A stretch of DNA of 64,000 nucleotides from Apostichopus japonicus (GCF_037975245.1 NC_092580.1:24385001-24449000), one strand, 5' to 3'. Shown: positions 20,481 through 32,707, counted from the stretch's first letter. Translations and numbers: made by a program. Notes: generated by a model from the sequence alone, not told the origin.

Positions 20481-22560
20481 TAACTATCGGATCTAACAAA
20501 TCAGCACAACGAATGTCCTTGCTCCATTATTTGCTGATAATATACATGAGGAAAACTCGAGCATAAAGAAGAAGAACGAACAGGTTAACAACTTAATTTG
20601 AAAGCTTTTCAATCTAAAAATTCTTTCAAGCATCGATAGGTCTTGAAAATAAAATCGTTGTAGAGATACATCCATCTCAGTAACACATCCTTGTATAAAT
20701 CCTGCGACATCCAAACCTTAATAGACTGAGTGACCGTCATTATATTGATCAGCCGGGGGGGGGGGGATCAATTGGGATCTTTTTAGGGAATCCCCTCAAT
20801 TGTCATGCCACGTCAGTTCACAAAGGTGCAAAAGTTGAAATCGAGGCCCCGATAAAAGGGATGTTCTTTAGGAATACTCCCATGGGAGACAATGTTACAA
20901 TTATAAAGATGAGTATTTCATACTGTTAGTTGAAAACCCTACCTAAATATCTGTAATGGTTCAATATGCATGAAACAGTGACGTATTACTATTAGAAGCT
21001 GTGAAAACTAGAAGAAAAAAAAAGATACCAGAAACTTCAACTTACATTTACTTGAATAAACAACAGTGCCACTTACCTTGGTGAGTTGATTCAAGGTGAA
21101 AATTTTCAGTTCTTCAATTCATAAACTTTCACGAAATAAAGTGATGTTAATAAACGGTTGTGAAGGTAATGAAGTGTACCTGTTTTTAAGATTCTGCTTG
21201 GAGTCCTCGATATTCAGCAAGCAACAAGTTAAAACAATTTAAGTACAACAGCCACTGCTACTGAAAAAGTTCTAATTGTCCCTGCTTCGATGTGGAAATA
21301 CTGTAATACCCACGTGTTCAAGTTATAAAGGCATGCAAACTGTCGCACGTAGTACTATAGAGTACCTATTTGGGTGCAGTATCCGTCGCACACGTATAGA
21401 AAGAACTGTCGACGAAAATAGAGGGCGTCTTGTTAATATCTCGAAAGGTTACATTGTAGACGACTGCACTTAACTGCACATATCCCTGCGAACAACTACA
21501 GGTGTAATGATCGTTTGGTCTCAAATATTCGTCTAATTTACTAAAAACATGGAGGTAAAACAGAACTAATCGAGTCTTCCTCGAAAAGAAACATCAATTA
21601 ACAAGAGAACATTTAACACGGAACTTTAACGTGGCAGCTTCATTATTCAATGATTCGATACAATCGTTCCAAAACATTTAAATACTCATGATCGATAGGA
21701 TCACACTTATTTCTTAACATTATTAGGGGAAAATCAAACATGAAGAGTATTTTTCGACTTTTTTCCCCCCAGTCTCCGCTGCTATGCCTGCAATGATTTT
21801 AGAGTCATCAACCCACTCATGAACTTCAACACTGATTCGATTTTAGTATTGATTATGTATATAGACTATAGCAATACGCAAAATGATGTTCACTGAGTGG
21901 TATCACTGCCGCAACGATACCCGTCAGGAACTCAAATCCAAGAAAAGCATGATGGAAAATTCATTATCAGAGCAACCATTACACGGTGGTTTCCGGAAAT
22001 TTGACGCGTGTAAAGAGCATACATACAGACAGTGGTTTAATCATTCGATTACAGCAGCCCGACCTCGATATAGGCCTATAGCATGAATGGAATGGCGAAG
22101 AAGTTAATCTTCTAGTTTCCGATGTGAGAGACAAATTTTTAATGCAATGTTTTTATAGTAAGGGTAGTTTGGGAGTCTGGTGTTCTCAAAGACCATATTG
22201 AAGATTCTCACTGATGAAACGAGCTACTATCAATTTCCCTCATATATATGTATATAGAGAAAAGAAAAGAAAATTTCTAGGAAGTAAACCTAAAGACCAC
22301 GGCACCATTCGGTTTAATCATCAGTAACGACCTGCCGTTCCAGATAAGTCATTACAATTCCTTTGAAGTTACGACGGAATCTGATTAAAATAATCCGACA
22401 CGGATTGAAAATAATCTAAATTTCCAAAACCTTCTGCTAATTATGCAGAGATCAGTAAGTCGCATTGCCTTCCCTGCCATGCATATTGCTTCCGTGGTTG
22501 CATCTGAGGAATTGGGGTTTAGTCTGTATATTCGATTATTTCATCATTGTAGATGCTACT
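20481..22560. other. intergenic, no gene recognised
   Basis: No exon with both splice sites and homology was found. Two good minus-strand donor-like sites (AAG|GTAAGT ending at 21077; AAACAG|GTACAC near 21179) could belong to an untranslated exon. An acceptor-like pyrimidine tract is at about 21760-21771 on the plus strand. None can be tied to a product. Confidence 0.5.
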
Positions 22561-22686
22561 ATTAACTTTTCTTTTTCTATTCTTAAGTTTTTCTTTCTTT
22601 TTTCTTTTTGGGGAGTCTCCTACTTTGTTAAGCCTAACAGGCTTTATAGGAGACTTCCCGTCACACTGTAAATTGTGATGAAACAA

Positions 22687-22690
<4 letters not shown>
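22561..22690 (+). repeat. retrotransposon-like 3' tail, copy 1
   Basis: A TTTCTTT-rich stretch leads to a hairpin (GGGAGTCTCCTA ... TAGGAGACTTCCC around AAGCCT/AGGCTT), then CACACTGTAAATTGTG and an AAACAAATA-type tail. The same block recurs at about 25150-25294. A conserved hairpin plus short A-rich tail suggests the 3' end of a non-LTR retrotransposon or SINE; the family is not identified. Confidence 0.65.

Positions 22691-22771
<81 letters not shown>
22689..22771. repeat. (AT)n microsatellite, about 41 repeats
   Basis: Perfect AT dinucleotides directly after the A-rich end of the retrotransposon-like tail, as often happens when a tail seeds a microsatellite. Minus-strand open frames of alternating Ile-Tyr come from this run. 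Confidence 0.97.
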
Positions 22772-22776
<5 letters not shown>

Positions 22777-23039
22777 GAAGTTGAACATCAATTGTGTAAA
22801 CGGTCATTTCTCTCCCACCCCCCCAAATGAAAGTAGCACAGCATTTGTATAATGGTCTCAAGAATGTCAATTTTTTTGGGCCTCTAGAAATCCTTTAATT
22901 AACCACTCATTTCCCTGGTTTGAAGAGCATACATGAAAAGTAAGACGTGGATCAACACTAAGAAATCAAAAGTTCGGCTTTCACATCGATCGTACAAATA
23001 ATAGTTCTATGAGTCCGCAAGAACCGCTGCGTGGCAACG

Positions 23040-23355
23040 AACCTGAAGCTATCACAGGATTCATCCCAGGATTCAGATTCATCCCAGGATTCATCACAGG
23101 ATTCATCCCAGGATTCAGATTCATCCCAGGATTCATCACAGGATTCATCCCAGGATTCAGATTCATCCAAGGATTCGAATCCTGGGATGAATCTGAATCC
23201 TGGGATGAATCCTATGATGAATCATGATTCATCCCAGGATTCAGATTCATCCAAGGATTCGAATCCTGGGATGAATCTGAATCCTGGGATGAATCCTGTG
23301 ATGAATCCTGGGATGAATCTGAATCCTGGGATGAATCCTGTGATAGCTTCAGGTT
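23040..23355. repeat. alternating-palindrome foldback array
   Basis: The ends are AACCTGAAGC and GCTTCAGGTT, followed inward by ATTCATCCCAGGATTCAG-type repeats in one orientation, then the reverse complement, then forward, then reverse again. Perfect local mirror centres are GGATTCGAATCC at 23171-23182 and 23255-23266, and GATGAATCATGATTCATC at 23216-23233. The repeats make Ser-Gln-Asp-rich and Asn-Pro-Gly-Met-rich frames on both strands that are unlikely to be genes. The structure could extrude as a long hairpin or cruciform. Confidence 0.92.
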
Positions 23356-23360
23356 GGTGG

Positions 23361-23889
23361 TCATGTGATGTGTTCCAGGGTGGTACTAATATACTACTCT
23401 CCCTATTACGCATGATGATTTCACCCAACTAGTACGTAAATGAGTTTGCGTGCTTAGAGCAGCAGACGACACCCGTTACCTAGCAATAACCGTGCCTGTA
23501 GCCTAACGTGATAGCTATATTCCCGTCGAGCAGCATAAGGCTCTGTTCCATGGAGAATTCCGTGGTTGCACTGAACTAAACATTTCCACACATTTCCCAT
23601 TTCTACATTCACTTATAGCGTGTAGTAATAACGTTAGGCCATATGAGACAAAGCTTGCCCTAGAGCTGTATTAATAAGTAAGATTATGTAGAAAGCCTGC
23701 CTTCATTCAAGAGAATAAGGTTGAACGTTAGCATATTAGCACTATTTCGTACGCCTGAAGTACCAGTACCTTCTTATGCCGTTAGTTCCCATGTCCGAAC
23801 CGACCAATCTTTCACGAAGTCACTAACACTGTTCTCGAACTGCTACAGAGAAATATCAGTATAGTACCACCCTGGAACACATCACATGA
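23361..23889. mobile_element. 28-bp inverted-repeat element
   Basis: TCATGTGATGTGTTCCAGGG and the next eight bases at 23361-23388 are repeated exactly in inverted orientation ending at 23889. The 529-bp span has no open frame of note. No target duplication was recognised, so it may be a MITE or the arms of a larger foldback unit that includes the array just to its left. Confidence 0.65.
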
Positions 23890-23968
23890 CTCTCCATACA
23901 TGGTACGCGCGCACCCAATTGACATGAATCCTCCAGATTCATTTATCTCGTTGTACTCTGTAGCTTCA

Positions 23969-24421
23969 GGTGGCATACTCCTATTAGCGTATATATCAAT
24001 CCGCGGCAAATGTTCTCCTTCAGGAAAAGTGCCAATTAGGAGCAGAACAACTTTTTTGCTATGTTATCAATTAGGATGTGCTTTTTTGTGGCTTTGATGT
24101 TAAAGAACATGAATGGAAGCAAATTGGGTCAATTGAGGCAATTTTACACCCCTTTAGGCCTCCAAGGAGCAGCGTAGGAAATTTGTTTACCGCTGAGTAG
24201 AGAGGTTTGTTTACAAGTGACGAAAAGTTCCGGCTCTCGTAGCAAAAAAATCTACATGGTCATGGTACGGAAAATTGAAGGTGCCATGAAAGGCCAACTT
24301 GTCAGCTATCCAGTGATGGGTAGCGTTTAGCAAGTGAAAACTTCTATCTAGGCTTAGAGAAGACATTACTTTTGTGATTTAGTGTGTAAGTCAATGGGGC
24401 TTTTAATGGGCGTATGCTGCC
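23969..24421. mobile_element. TIR element, copy A of a tandem pair
   Basis: Starts GGTGGCATACTCC and ends GGGCGTATGCTGCC, an imperfect inverted pair. The 453-bp body matches copy B (24437-24899) along its whole length with scattered substitutions and small indels. A TTAA follows at 24422-24425. No coding frame; class unknown. Confidence 0.75.
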
Positions 24422-24436
24422 TTAACTTAACCTTAA

Positions 24437-24899
24437 GGTGGCATACTCCTACTAGAGTCAATCCGCTCGATTGTTCTCCTTCAGGAAAAGTGCCGAAAAG
24501 CAGCAGGAGAACATCTTTTGTGACCTGTTATCAATCATAATCTAGTTTTTTTGTGGCTTGCATGTTGACGAGCATGAATGGAAGAACATGTGGTGAGAAA
24601 ATTGGGTCGATTGAGGCAATTTTAGACCCCTTTAGGCCTCCCAGGAGCAGCGTGGGAAACTTGTTTACCACTGAGTGAAGAGGTTTGTTTACAAGTGACG
24701 AAAACTTCCGGCTCGGAAAGCAAAAAATCTACATTGTCATGATACGGAAAATTGATGGTGCCATGAAAGGCCAACTTGTCAGCTATCCGGTGATGGGTAG
24801 CGTTTATCTAGTGAAAACTTCTATCTAGACTAAAAGACCACATTACCTTTGTGATTTAGTGTGTAAGTCAATGGGGATTTTTGATGGGCGTATGCTACC
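24437..24899. mobile_element. TIR element, copy B of a tandem pair
   Basis: Same family and orientation as copy A, ending GGGCGTATGCTACC. It is preceded by TTAA at 24433-24436; the 15 bp between copies is made of TTAA-containing repeats. TTAA flanks recall piggyBac-type insertion, but the outer flanks do not carry TTAA, so the class stays open. Confidence 0.75.
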
Positions 24900-24930
24900 A
24901 TAGGAACATAGACTTGTCAAAGTCGTTTTC

Positions 24931-25320
24931 CTATGGAACGCCAAAAGGAATGTATATTTTGAAAAATTCACTGTGTCGTCGAATATAATTTGTTGAAGAA
25001 AAAAGAAGGTGACCCCTTTGTTATGTTAACATAGCTTTTGTAGTAAGGAGTCTACAATGGAACGCCAAAAGGACTGTATTTTTTGGGTAATTCACTATGT
25101 AGTCAAAATATAATTTGTTGAAGAAAAAAAAAGGTGACCCCTTTGTCATATTTTTTCCTTTTTCTGTTTTTAAGGTTTTCTTTCTTTTTTCTTTTTGGGG
25201 AGTGTCCTACATTTTTAAGCCTTGCAGGCTTTATAGGAGACTTCCCGTCACACTGTAAATTGTGTTGAAACAAATACAAAAACAAATATACAAATATTAA
25301 CATAGCTTTTGTAGTAAGGA
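24931..25320. repeat. 124-bp tandem duplication, second copy interrupted
   Basis: TGGAACGCCAAAAGGA at 24934 recurs at 25058. Both copies continue through AATTTGTTGAAGAAAAA and GGTGACCCCTTTGT. Copy 1 runs directly into TTAACATAGCTTTTGTAGTA; in copy 2 about 148 bp of foreign DNA (about 25148-25295) separates those parts. Confidence 0.85.
25150..25294 (+). mobile_element. retrotransposon-like 3' tail, copy 2 (insertion)
   Basis: Same TTTCTTT tract, hairpin and CACACTGTAAATTGTG block as 22561-22690, ending in AACAAATACAAAAACAAATA repeats. Because it splits the second copy of a tandem duplication, it is a real insertion with ends near 25148 and 25295. A truncated copy with no coding part fits 5'-truncated LINE or SINE insertion. 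Confidence 0.75.
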
Positions 25321-26410
25321 GTCTTTGTGGCCTCCAAGCAGGTAAGTTGACGAAGATCGACATATAACGTTGGGATTTACTTTATTTCACTTTATTTCCA
25401 GCACATTCAAAACCCAATTGTGTACATAACTTTTTGTGACACACGATTTTATTTGTGCCTCACAATGCTTCCAACTTGAAACAGATTTTAATAGATAGGC
25501 CCAAGGGAGTAGGGTACTAATACATTTTAAAATACCAGAGTGAATGGCCTTGCATGACACTGAAAGAACAGTTCGGCAAAAGACGTCATCACCCGGGGTT
25601 CGAACCACGGATGCAAAAGAGAGTCTCGATCATCAGCTCGCACAGTGCGCCAAGCCATTGCGCCACTGTATGGACTGAGATAATAGGTGGATTAACTAAT
25701 ACTTACAGCTCCCCGTGTACGCACGTACTGTAAAAGATCGGCAAAAGACGTCATCACCCGGGGTTCGAACCACGGATGCAAATTAAAAGAGAGTCTCGAT
25801 CATCAGCTCGTACAGTGCGCCAAGCCATCCCGCCACTGTATGGACTGAAATATTAGGTGGATTAACTAATACTAACAGCTCCCCGTGTAGGCACGTGCTG
25901 TAAAAGATCGGCAAGAGACGTCATCACCCGGGGTTCGAACCACGGATGCAAAAGAGAGTCTCGATCATCAGCTCGCACAGTGCGCCAAGCCATCGCGCCA
26001 CTGTATGGACTGAGATATTAGGTGGATTAACTAATACTTACAGCTCCCCGTGTAGGCACTTGCTGTAAAAGATCGGCAAAAGACGTCATCACCCGGGGTT
26101 CGAACCACGGATGCAAAAGAGAGTCTCGATCATCAGCTCGCACAGTGCGCCAAGCTATCGCGCCACTGTATGGACTGAAATATTAGGTGGATTAACTAAT
26201 ACTTACAGCTCCCCGTGTAGGCACTTGCTGTAAAAGATCGGCAAAAGACGTCATCACCCGGGTTCGAACCACGGATGCAAAAGAAAGTCTCGATCATCAA
26301 TCAGCTCGCACAGTGCGCCAAGCTATCGCGCCACTGTATGGACTGAGATATTAGGTGGATTAACTAATACTTACAGCTCCCCGTGTAGGCACTTGCTGTA
26401 AAAGATCGGC

Positions 26411-26510
26411 AAAAGACGTCATCACCCGGGGTTCGAACCACGGATGCAAAAGAGAGTCTCGATCATCAATCAGCTCGCACAGTGCGCCAAGCCATCGCGC
26501 CACTGTATGG
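26411..26510 (-). promoter_or_regulatory. representative Pol III type-2 promoter layout in one satellite unit
   Basis: Shown for one 169-bp unit. The minus-strand A-box-like motif TGGCGCGATGG is at 26502-26492, the B box GGTTCGAACCC at 26439-26429 (fits GGTTCGANNCC), and TTTT at 26414-26411. GCGC self-complementary arms flank the A box like a D-stem, and a weak CGA/TCG stem sits where an anticodon arm would be. The T-stem is only partly paired and no good acceptor stem forms, so it is not an intact tRNA. A second TTTT lies between the boxes and could end transcripts early. Confidence 0.6.
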
Positions 26511-29500
26511 ACTGAGATATTAGGTGGATTAACTAATACTTACAGCTCCCCGTGTAGGCACTTGCTGTAAAAGATCGGCAAAAGACGTCATCACCCGGGG
26601 TTCGAACCACGGATGCAAAAGAGAGTCTCGATCATCAATCAGCTCGCACAGTGCGCCAAGCCATCGCGCCACTGTATGGACTGAGATATTAGGTGGATTA
26701 ACTAATACTTACAGCTCCCCGTGTAGGCACGTGCTGTAAAAGATCGGCAAAAGACGTCATCACCCGGGGTTCGAACCACGGATGCAAAAGAGAGTCTCAA
26801 TCATCAGCTCGTACAGTGCGCCAAGCCATCCCGCCACTGTATGGACTGAGATATTAGGTGGATTAACTAATACTTACAGCTCCCCGTGTAGGCACGTGCT
26901 GTAAAAGATCGGCAAAAGACGTCATCACCCGGGGTTCGAACCACGGATGCAAAAGAGAGTCTCGATCATCAGCTCGTACAGTGCGCCAAGCTATCGCGCC
27001 ACTGTATGGACTGAGATATTAGGGGATTAACTAATACTTACAGCTCCCTGTGTAGGCACTTGCTGTAAAAGATCGGCAAAAGACGTCATCACCCGGGGTT
27101 CGAACCACGGATGCAAAAGAGAGTCTCGATCATCAGCTCGTACAGTGCGCCAAGCTATCGCGCCACTGTATGGACTGAGATATTAGGGGATTAACTAATA
27201 CTTACAGCTCCCCGTGTAGGCACTTGCTGTAAAAGATCGGCAAAAGACGTCATCACCCGGGGTTCGAACCACGGATGCAAAAGAGAGTCTCGATCATCAG
27301 CTCGCACAGTGCGCCAGGCCATCGCGCCACTGTATGGACTGAGATATTAGGTGGATTAACTAATACTTACAGCTCCCCGTGTAGGCACTTGCTGTAAAAG
27401 ATCGGCAAAAGACGTCATCACCCGGGGTTCGAACCACGGATGCAAAAGAGAGTCTCGATCATCAGCTCGCACAGTGCGCCAAGCTATCGCGCCACTGTAT
27501 AGACTGAAATATTAGGTGGATTAACTAATACTTACAGCTCCCCGTGTAGGCACTTGCTGTAAAAGATCGGCAAAAGACGTCAACACCCGGGGTTCGAACC
27601 ACGGATGCAAAAGAGAGTCTCGATCATCAATCAGCTCGCACAGTGTGCCAAGCTATCGCGCCACTGTATGGACTGAGATATTAGGTGGATTAACTAATAC
27701 TTACAGCTCCCCGTTTAGGCACTTGCTTTAAAAGATCGGCAAAAGACGTCATCACCCGGGGTTCGAACCACGGATGCAAAAGAGAGTCTCGATCATCAAT
27801 CAGCTCGCACAGTGCGCCAAGCCATCGCGCCACTGTATGGACTGAAATATTAGGTGGATTAACTAATACTTACAGCTCCCCGTGTAGGCACTTGCTGTAA
27901 AAGATCGGCAAAAGACGTCATCACCCGGGGTTCGAACCACGGATGCAAAAGAGAGTCTCGATCATCAATCAGCTCGCACAGTGCGCCAAGCCATCGCGCC
28001 ACTGTATGGACTGAGATATTAAGTGGATTAACTAATACTTACAGCTCCCCGTGTAGGCACTTGCTGTAAAAGATCGGCAAAAGACGTCATCACCCGGGGT
28101 TCGAACCACGGATGCAAAAGAGAGTCTCGATCATCAATCAGCACAGTGCGCCAAGCCATCGCGCCACTGTATGGACTGAGATATTAGGTGGATTAACTAA
28201 TACTTACAGCTCCCCGTGTAGGCACTTGCTGTAAAAGATCGGCAAAAGACGTCATCACCCGGGGTTCGAACCACGGATGCAAAAGAGAGTCTCGATCATC
28301 AATCAGCTCGCACAGTGCGCCAAGCCATCGCGCCACTGTATGGACTGAGATATTAGGTGGATTAACTAATACTTACAGCTCCCCGTGTAGGCACTTGCTG
28401 TAAAAGATCGGCAAAAGACGTCATCACCCGGGGTTCGAACCACGGATGCAAAAGAGAGTCTCGATCATCAGCTCGCACAGTGCGCCAGGCCATCGCGCCA
28501 CTGTATGGACTGAGATATTAGGTGGATTAACTAATACTTACAGCTCCCCGTGTAGGCACTTGCTGTAAAAGATCGGCAAAAGACGTCATCACCCGGGGTT
28601 CGAACCACGGATGCAAAAGAGAGTCTCGATCATCAGCTCGCACAGTGCGCCAAGCCATCGCGCCACTGTATGGACTGAAGTATTAGGTGGATTAACTAAT
28701 ACTTACAGCTCCCCGTGGAGGCACTTGCTGTAAAAGATCGGCAAAAGACGTCATCACCCGGGGTTCGAACCACGGATGCAAAAGAGAGTCTCGATCATCA
28801 GCTCGCACAGTGCGCCAAGCCATCGCGCCACTGTATGGACTGAAATATTAGGTGGATTAACTAATACTTACAGCTCCCCGTGTAGGCACTTGCTGTAAAA
28901 GATCGGCAAAAGACGTCATCACCCGGGGTTCGAACCACGGATGCAAAAGAGAGTCTCGATCATCAGCTCGCACAGTGCGCCAAGCCATCGCGCCACTGTA
29001 TGGACTGAGATATTAGGTGGATTAACTAATACTTACAGCTCCCCGTGTAGGCACTTGCTGTAAAAGATCGGCAAAAGACGTCATCACCCGGGGTTCGAAC
29101 CACGGATGCAAAAGAGAGTCTCGATCATCAGCTCGCACAGTGCGCCACGCTAACGCGCCACTGTATGGACTGAAATATTAGGTGGATTAACTAATACTTA
29201 CATCTCCCCGTGTAGGCACTTGCTGTAAAAGATCGGCAAAAGACGTCACCACCCGGGGTTCGAACCACGGATGCAAAAGAGAGTCTCGATCATCAGCTCG
29301 CACAGTGCGCCAAGCTATCGCGCCACTGTATGGACTGAGATATTAGGTGGATTAACTAACTCTTACAGCTCCCCGTGTAGGCACTTGCTGTAAAAGATCG
29401 GCAAAAGACGTCATCACCCGGGTTCGAACCACGGATGCAAAAGAGAGTCTCGATCATCAGCTCGCACAGTGCGCCAAGCTATCGCGCCACTGTATGGACT

Positions 29501-30729
29501 GAGATATTAGGTGGATTAACTAATACTTACAGCTCCCCGTGTAGGCACTTGCTGTAAAAGATCGGCAAAAGACGTCATCACCAGGGGTTCGAACCACGGA
29601 TGCAAAAGAGAGTCTCGATCATCAGCTCGCACAGTGCGCCAGGCCATCGCGCCACTGTATGGACTGAGATATTAGGTGGATTAACTAATACTTACAGCTC
29701 CCCGTGTAGGCACTTGCTGTAAAAGATCGGCAAAAGACGTCATCACCCGGGGTTCGAACCACGGATGCAAAAGAGAGTCTCGATCATCAGCTCGCACAGT
29801 GCGCCAAGCTATCGCGCCACTGTATGGACTGAAATATTAGGTGGATTAACTAATACTTACAGCTCCCCGTGTAGGCACTTGCTGTAAAAGATCGGCAAAA
29901 GACGTCAACACCCGGGGTTTGAACCACGGATGCAAAAGAGAGTCTCGATCATCAGCTCGCACAGTGCGCCAAGCCATCGCGCCACTGCATGGACTGAGAT
30001 ATTAGGTGGATTAACTAATACTTACAGCTCCCCGTGTAGGAACTTGCTGTAAAAGATCGGCAAAAGACGTCATCACCCGGGGTTCGAACCACGGATGCAA
30101 AAGAGAGTCTCGATCATCAGCTCGCACAGTGCGCCAAGCTATCGCGCCACTGTATGGACTGAAATATTAGGTGGATTAACTAATACTTACAGCTCCCCGT
30201 GAAGGCACTTGCTGTAAAAGATCGGCAAAAGACGTCATCACCCGGGGTTCGAACCACGGATGCAAAAGAGAGTCTCGATCATCAGCTCGCACAGTGCGCC
30301 AAACTATCGCGATACTGTATGTACTGAAATATTAGGTGGATTAACTAATACTTACAGCTCCCCGTGTAGGCACTTGCTGTAAAAGATCGGCAAAAGACGT
30401 CATCACCCGGGGTTCGAACCACGGATGCAAAAGAGAGTCTCGATCATCAATCAGCTCGCACAGTGCGCCAAGCCATCGCGCCACTGTATGGACTGAGATA
30501 TTAGGTGGATTTACTAATACTTACAGCTCCCCGTGTAGGCACTTGCTGTAAAAGATCGGCAAAAGACGTCATCACCCGGGGTTCGAACCACGGATGCAAA
30601 AGAGAGTCTCGATCATCAGCTCGCACAGTGCGCCAAGCCATCGCGCCACTGTATGGACTGAGATATTAGGTGGATTAACTAATACTTACAGCTCCCCGTG
30701 TAGGCACTTGCTGTAAAAGATCGGCAAAA

Positions 30730-32707
30730 GACGTCATCACCCGGGGTTCGAACCACGGATGCAAAAGAGAGTCTCGATCATCAGCTCGCACAGTGCGCCA
30801 AGCCATCCCGCCACTGTATGGACTGAGATATTAGGTGGATTAACTAACTCTTACAACTCCCCGTGTAGGCACTTGCTGTAAAAGATCGGCAAAAGACGTC
30901 ATCACCCGGGATCGAACCACGGATGCAAAAGAGAATCTCGATCATCAGCTCGCACAGTGCGCCAGGCCATCGCGCCACTGTATGGACTGAAATATTAGGT
31001 GGATTAACTAATATTTACAGCTCCCCGTGTAGGCACTTGCTGTAAAAGATCGGCAAAAGACGTCAACACCCGGGGTTCGAACCACGGATGCAAAAGAGAG
31101 TCTCGATCATCAGCTCGCACAGTGCGCCAAGCCATCGCGCCACTGCATGGACTGAGATATTAGGTGGATTAACTAATACTTACAGCTCCCCGTGTAGGCA
31201 CTTGCTGTAAAAGATCGGCAAAAGACGTCATCACCCGGGGTTCGAACCACGGATGCAAAAGAGAGTCTCGATCATCAGCTCGCACAGTGCGCCAAGCCAT
31301 CGCGCCACTGTATGGACTGAGATATTAGGTGGATTAACTAATAATTACAGCTCCCCGTGTAGGCACTTGCTGTAAAAGATCGGCAAAAGACGTCATCACC
31401 CGGGGTTCGAACCACGGATGCAAAAGAGAGTCTCGATCATCAGCTCGCACAGTGCGCCAAGCTAACGCGCCACTGTATGGACTGAGATATTAGGTGGATT
31501 AACTAATACTTACAGCTCCCCGTTTAGGCACTTGCTGTAAAAGATCGGCAAAAGACGTCATCACCCGGGGTTCGAACCACGGATGCAAAAGAGAGTCTCG
31601 ATCATCAGCTCGCACAGTGCGCCAAGCTATCGCGCCACTGTATGGACTGAAATATTAGGTGGATTAACTAATACTTACAGCTCCCCGTGTAGGCACTTGC
31701 TGTAAAAGATCGGCAAAAGACGTCATCACCCGGGGTTCGAACCACGGATGCAAAAGAGAGTCTCGATCATCAGCTCGCACAGTGCGCCAAGCCATCCCGC
31801 CACTGTATGGACTGAGATATTAGGTGGATTAACTAACTCTTACAGCTCCCCGTGTAGGCACTTGCTGTAAAAGATCGGCAAAAGACGTCATCACCCGGGA
31901 TCGAACCACGGATGCAAAAGAGAGTCTCGATCATCAGCTCGCACAGTGCGCCAGGCCATCGCGCCACTGTATGGACTGAAATATTAGGTGGATTAACTAA
32001 TATTTACAGCTCCCCGTGTAGGCACTTGCTGTAAAAGATCGGCAAAAGACGTCAACACCCGGGGTTCGAACCACGGATGCAAAAGAGAGTCTCGATCATC
32101 AGCTCGCACAGTGCGCCAAGCCATCGCGCCACTGCATGGACTGAGATATTAGGTGGATTAACTAATACTTACAGCTCCCCGTGTAGGCACTTGCTGTAAA
32201 AGATCGGCAAAAGACGTCATCACCCGGGGTTCGAACCACGGATGCAAAAGAGAGTCTCGATCATCAGCTCGCACAGTGCGCCAAGCCATCGCGCCACTGT
32301 ATGGACTGAGATATTAGGTGGATTAACTAATAATTACAGCTCCCCGTGTAGGCACTTGCTGTAAAAGATCGGCAAAAGACGTCATCACCCGGGGTTCGAA
32401 CCACGGATGCAAAAGAGAGTCTCGATCATCAGCTCGCACAGTGCGCCAAGCTAACGCGCCACTGTATGGACTGAGATATTAGGTGGATTAACTAATACTT
32501 ACAGCTCCCCGTTTAGGCACTTGCTGTAAAAGATCGGCAAAAGACGTCATCACCCGGGGTTCGAACCACGGATGCAAAAGAGAGTCTCGATCATCAGCTC
32601 GCACAGTGCGCCAAGCTATCGCGCCACTGTATGGACTGAAATATTAGGTGGATTAACTAATACTTACAGCTCCCCGTGTAGGCACTTGCTGTAAAAGATC
32701 GGCAAAA
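30730..32707. repeat. higher-order repeat: two 989-bp six-unit blocks
   Basis: Diagnostic variants recur exactly 989 bp apart: CCATCCCGCC (30803, 31792), CCCGGGATCGAACC with a base loss (30908, 31897), CACTGCATGG (31141, 32130), and CGTTTAGGCA. Six 165-bp units minus one base equals 989. A later burst duplicated the whole six-unit block. Confidence 0.9.

Noticed and set aside
21075-21260. Untranslated first exon on the minus strand ending at a strong donor
   Set aside because: AAG|GTAAGT at 21077 is convincing alone, but no partner acceptor or product could be assigned. It could be an upstream exon of the transporter or chance.
22519-22870. Ile-Tyr repeat open frames
   Set aside because: Translation of an AT microsatellite.
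22958-23432. Ser-Gln-Asp and Met-Asp-Glu-Ser repeat proteins
   Set aside because: All frames on both strands of the palindromic repeat stay open because the repeat lacks stops. Symmetric open frames on both strands argue against coding.
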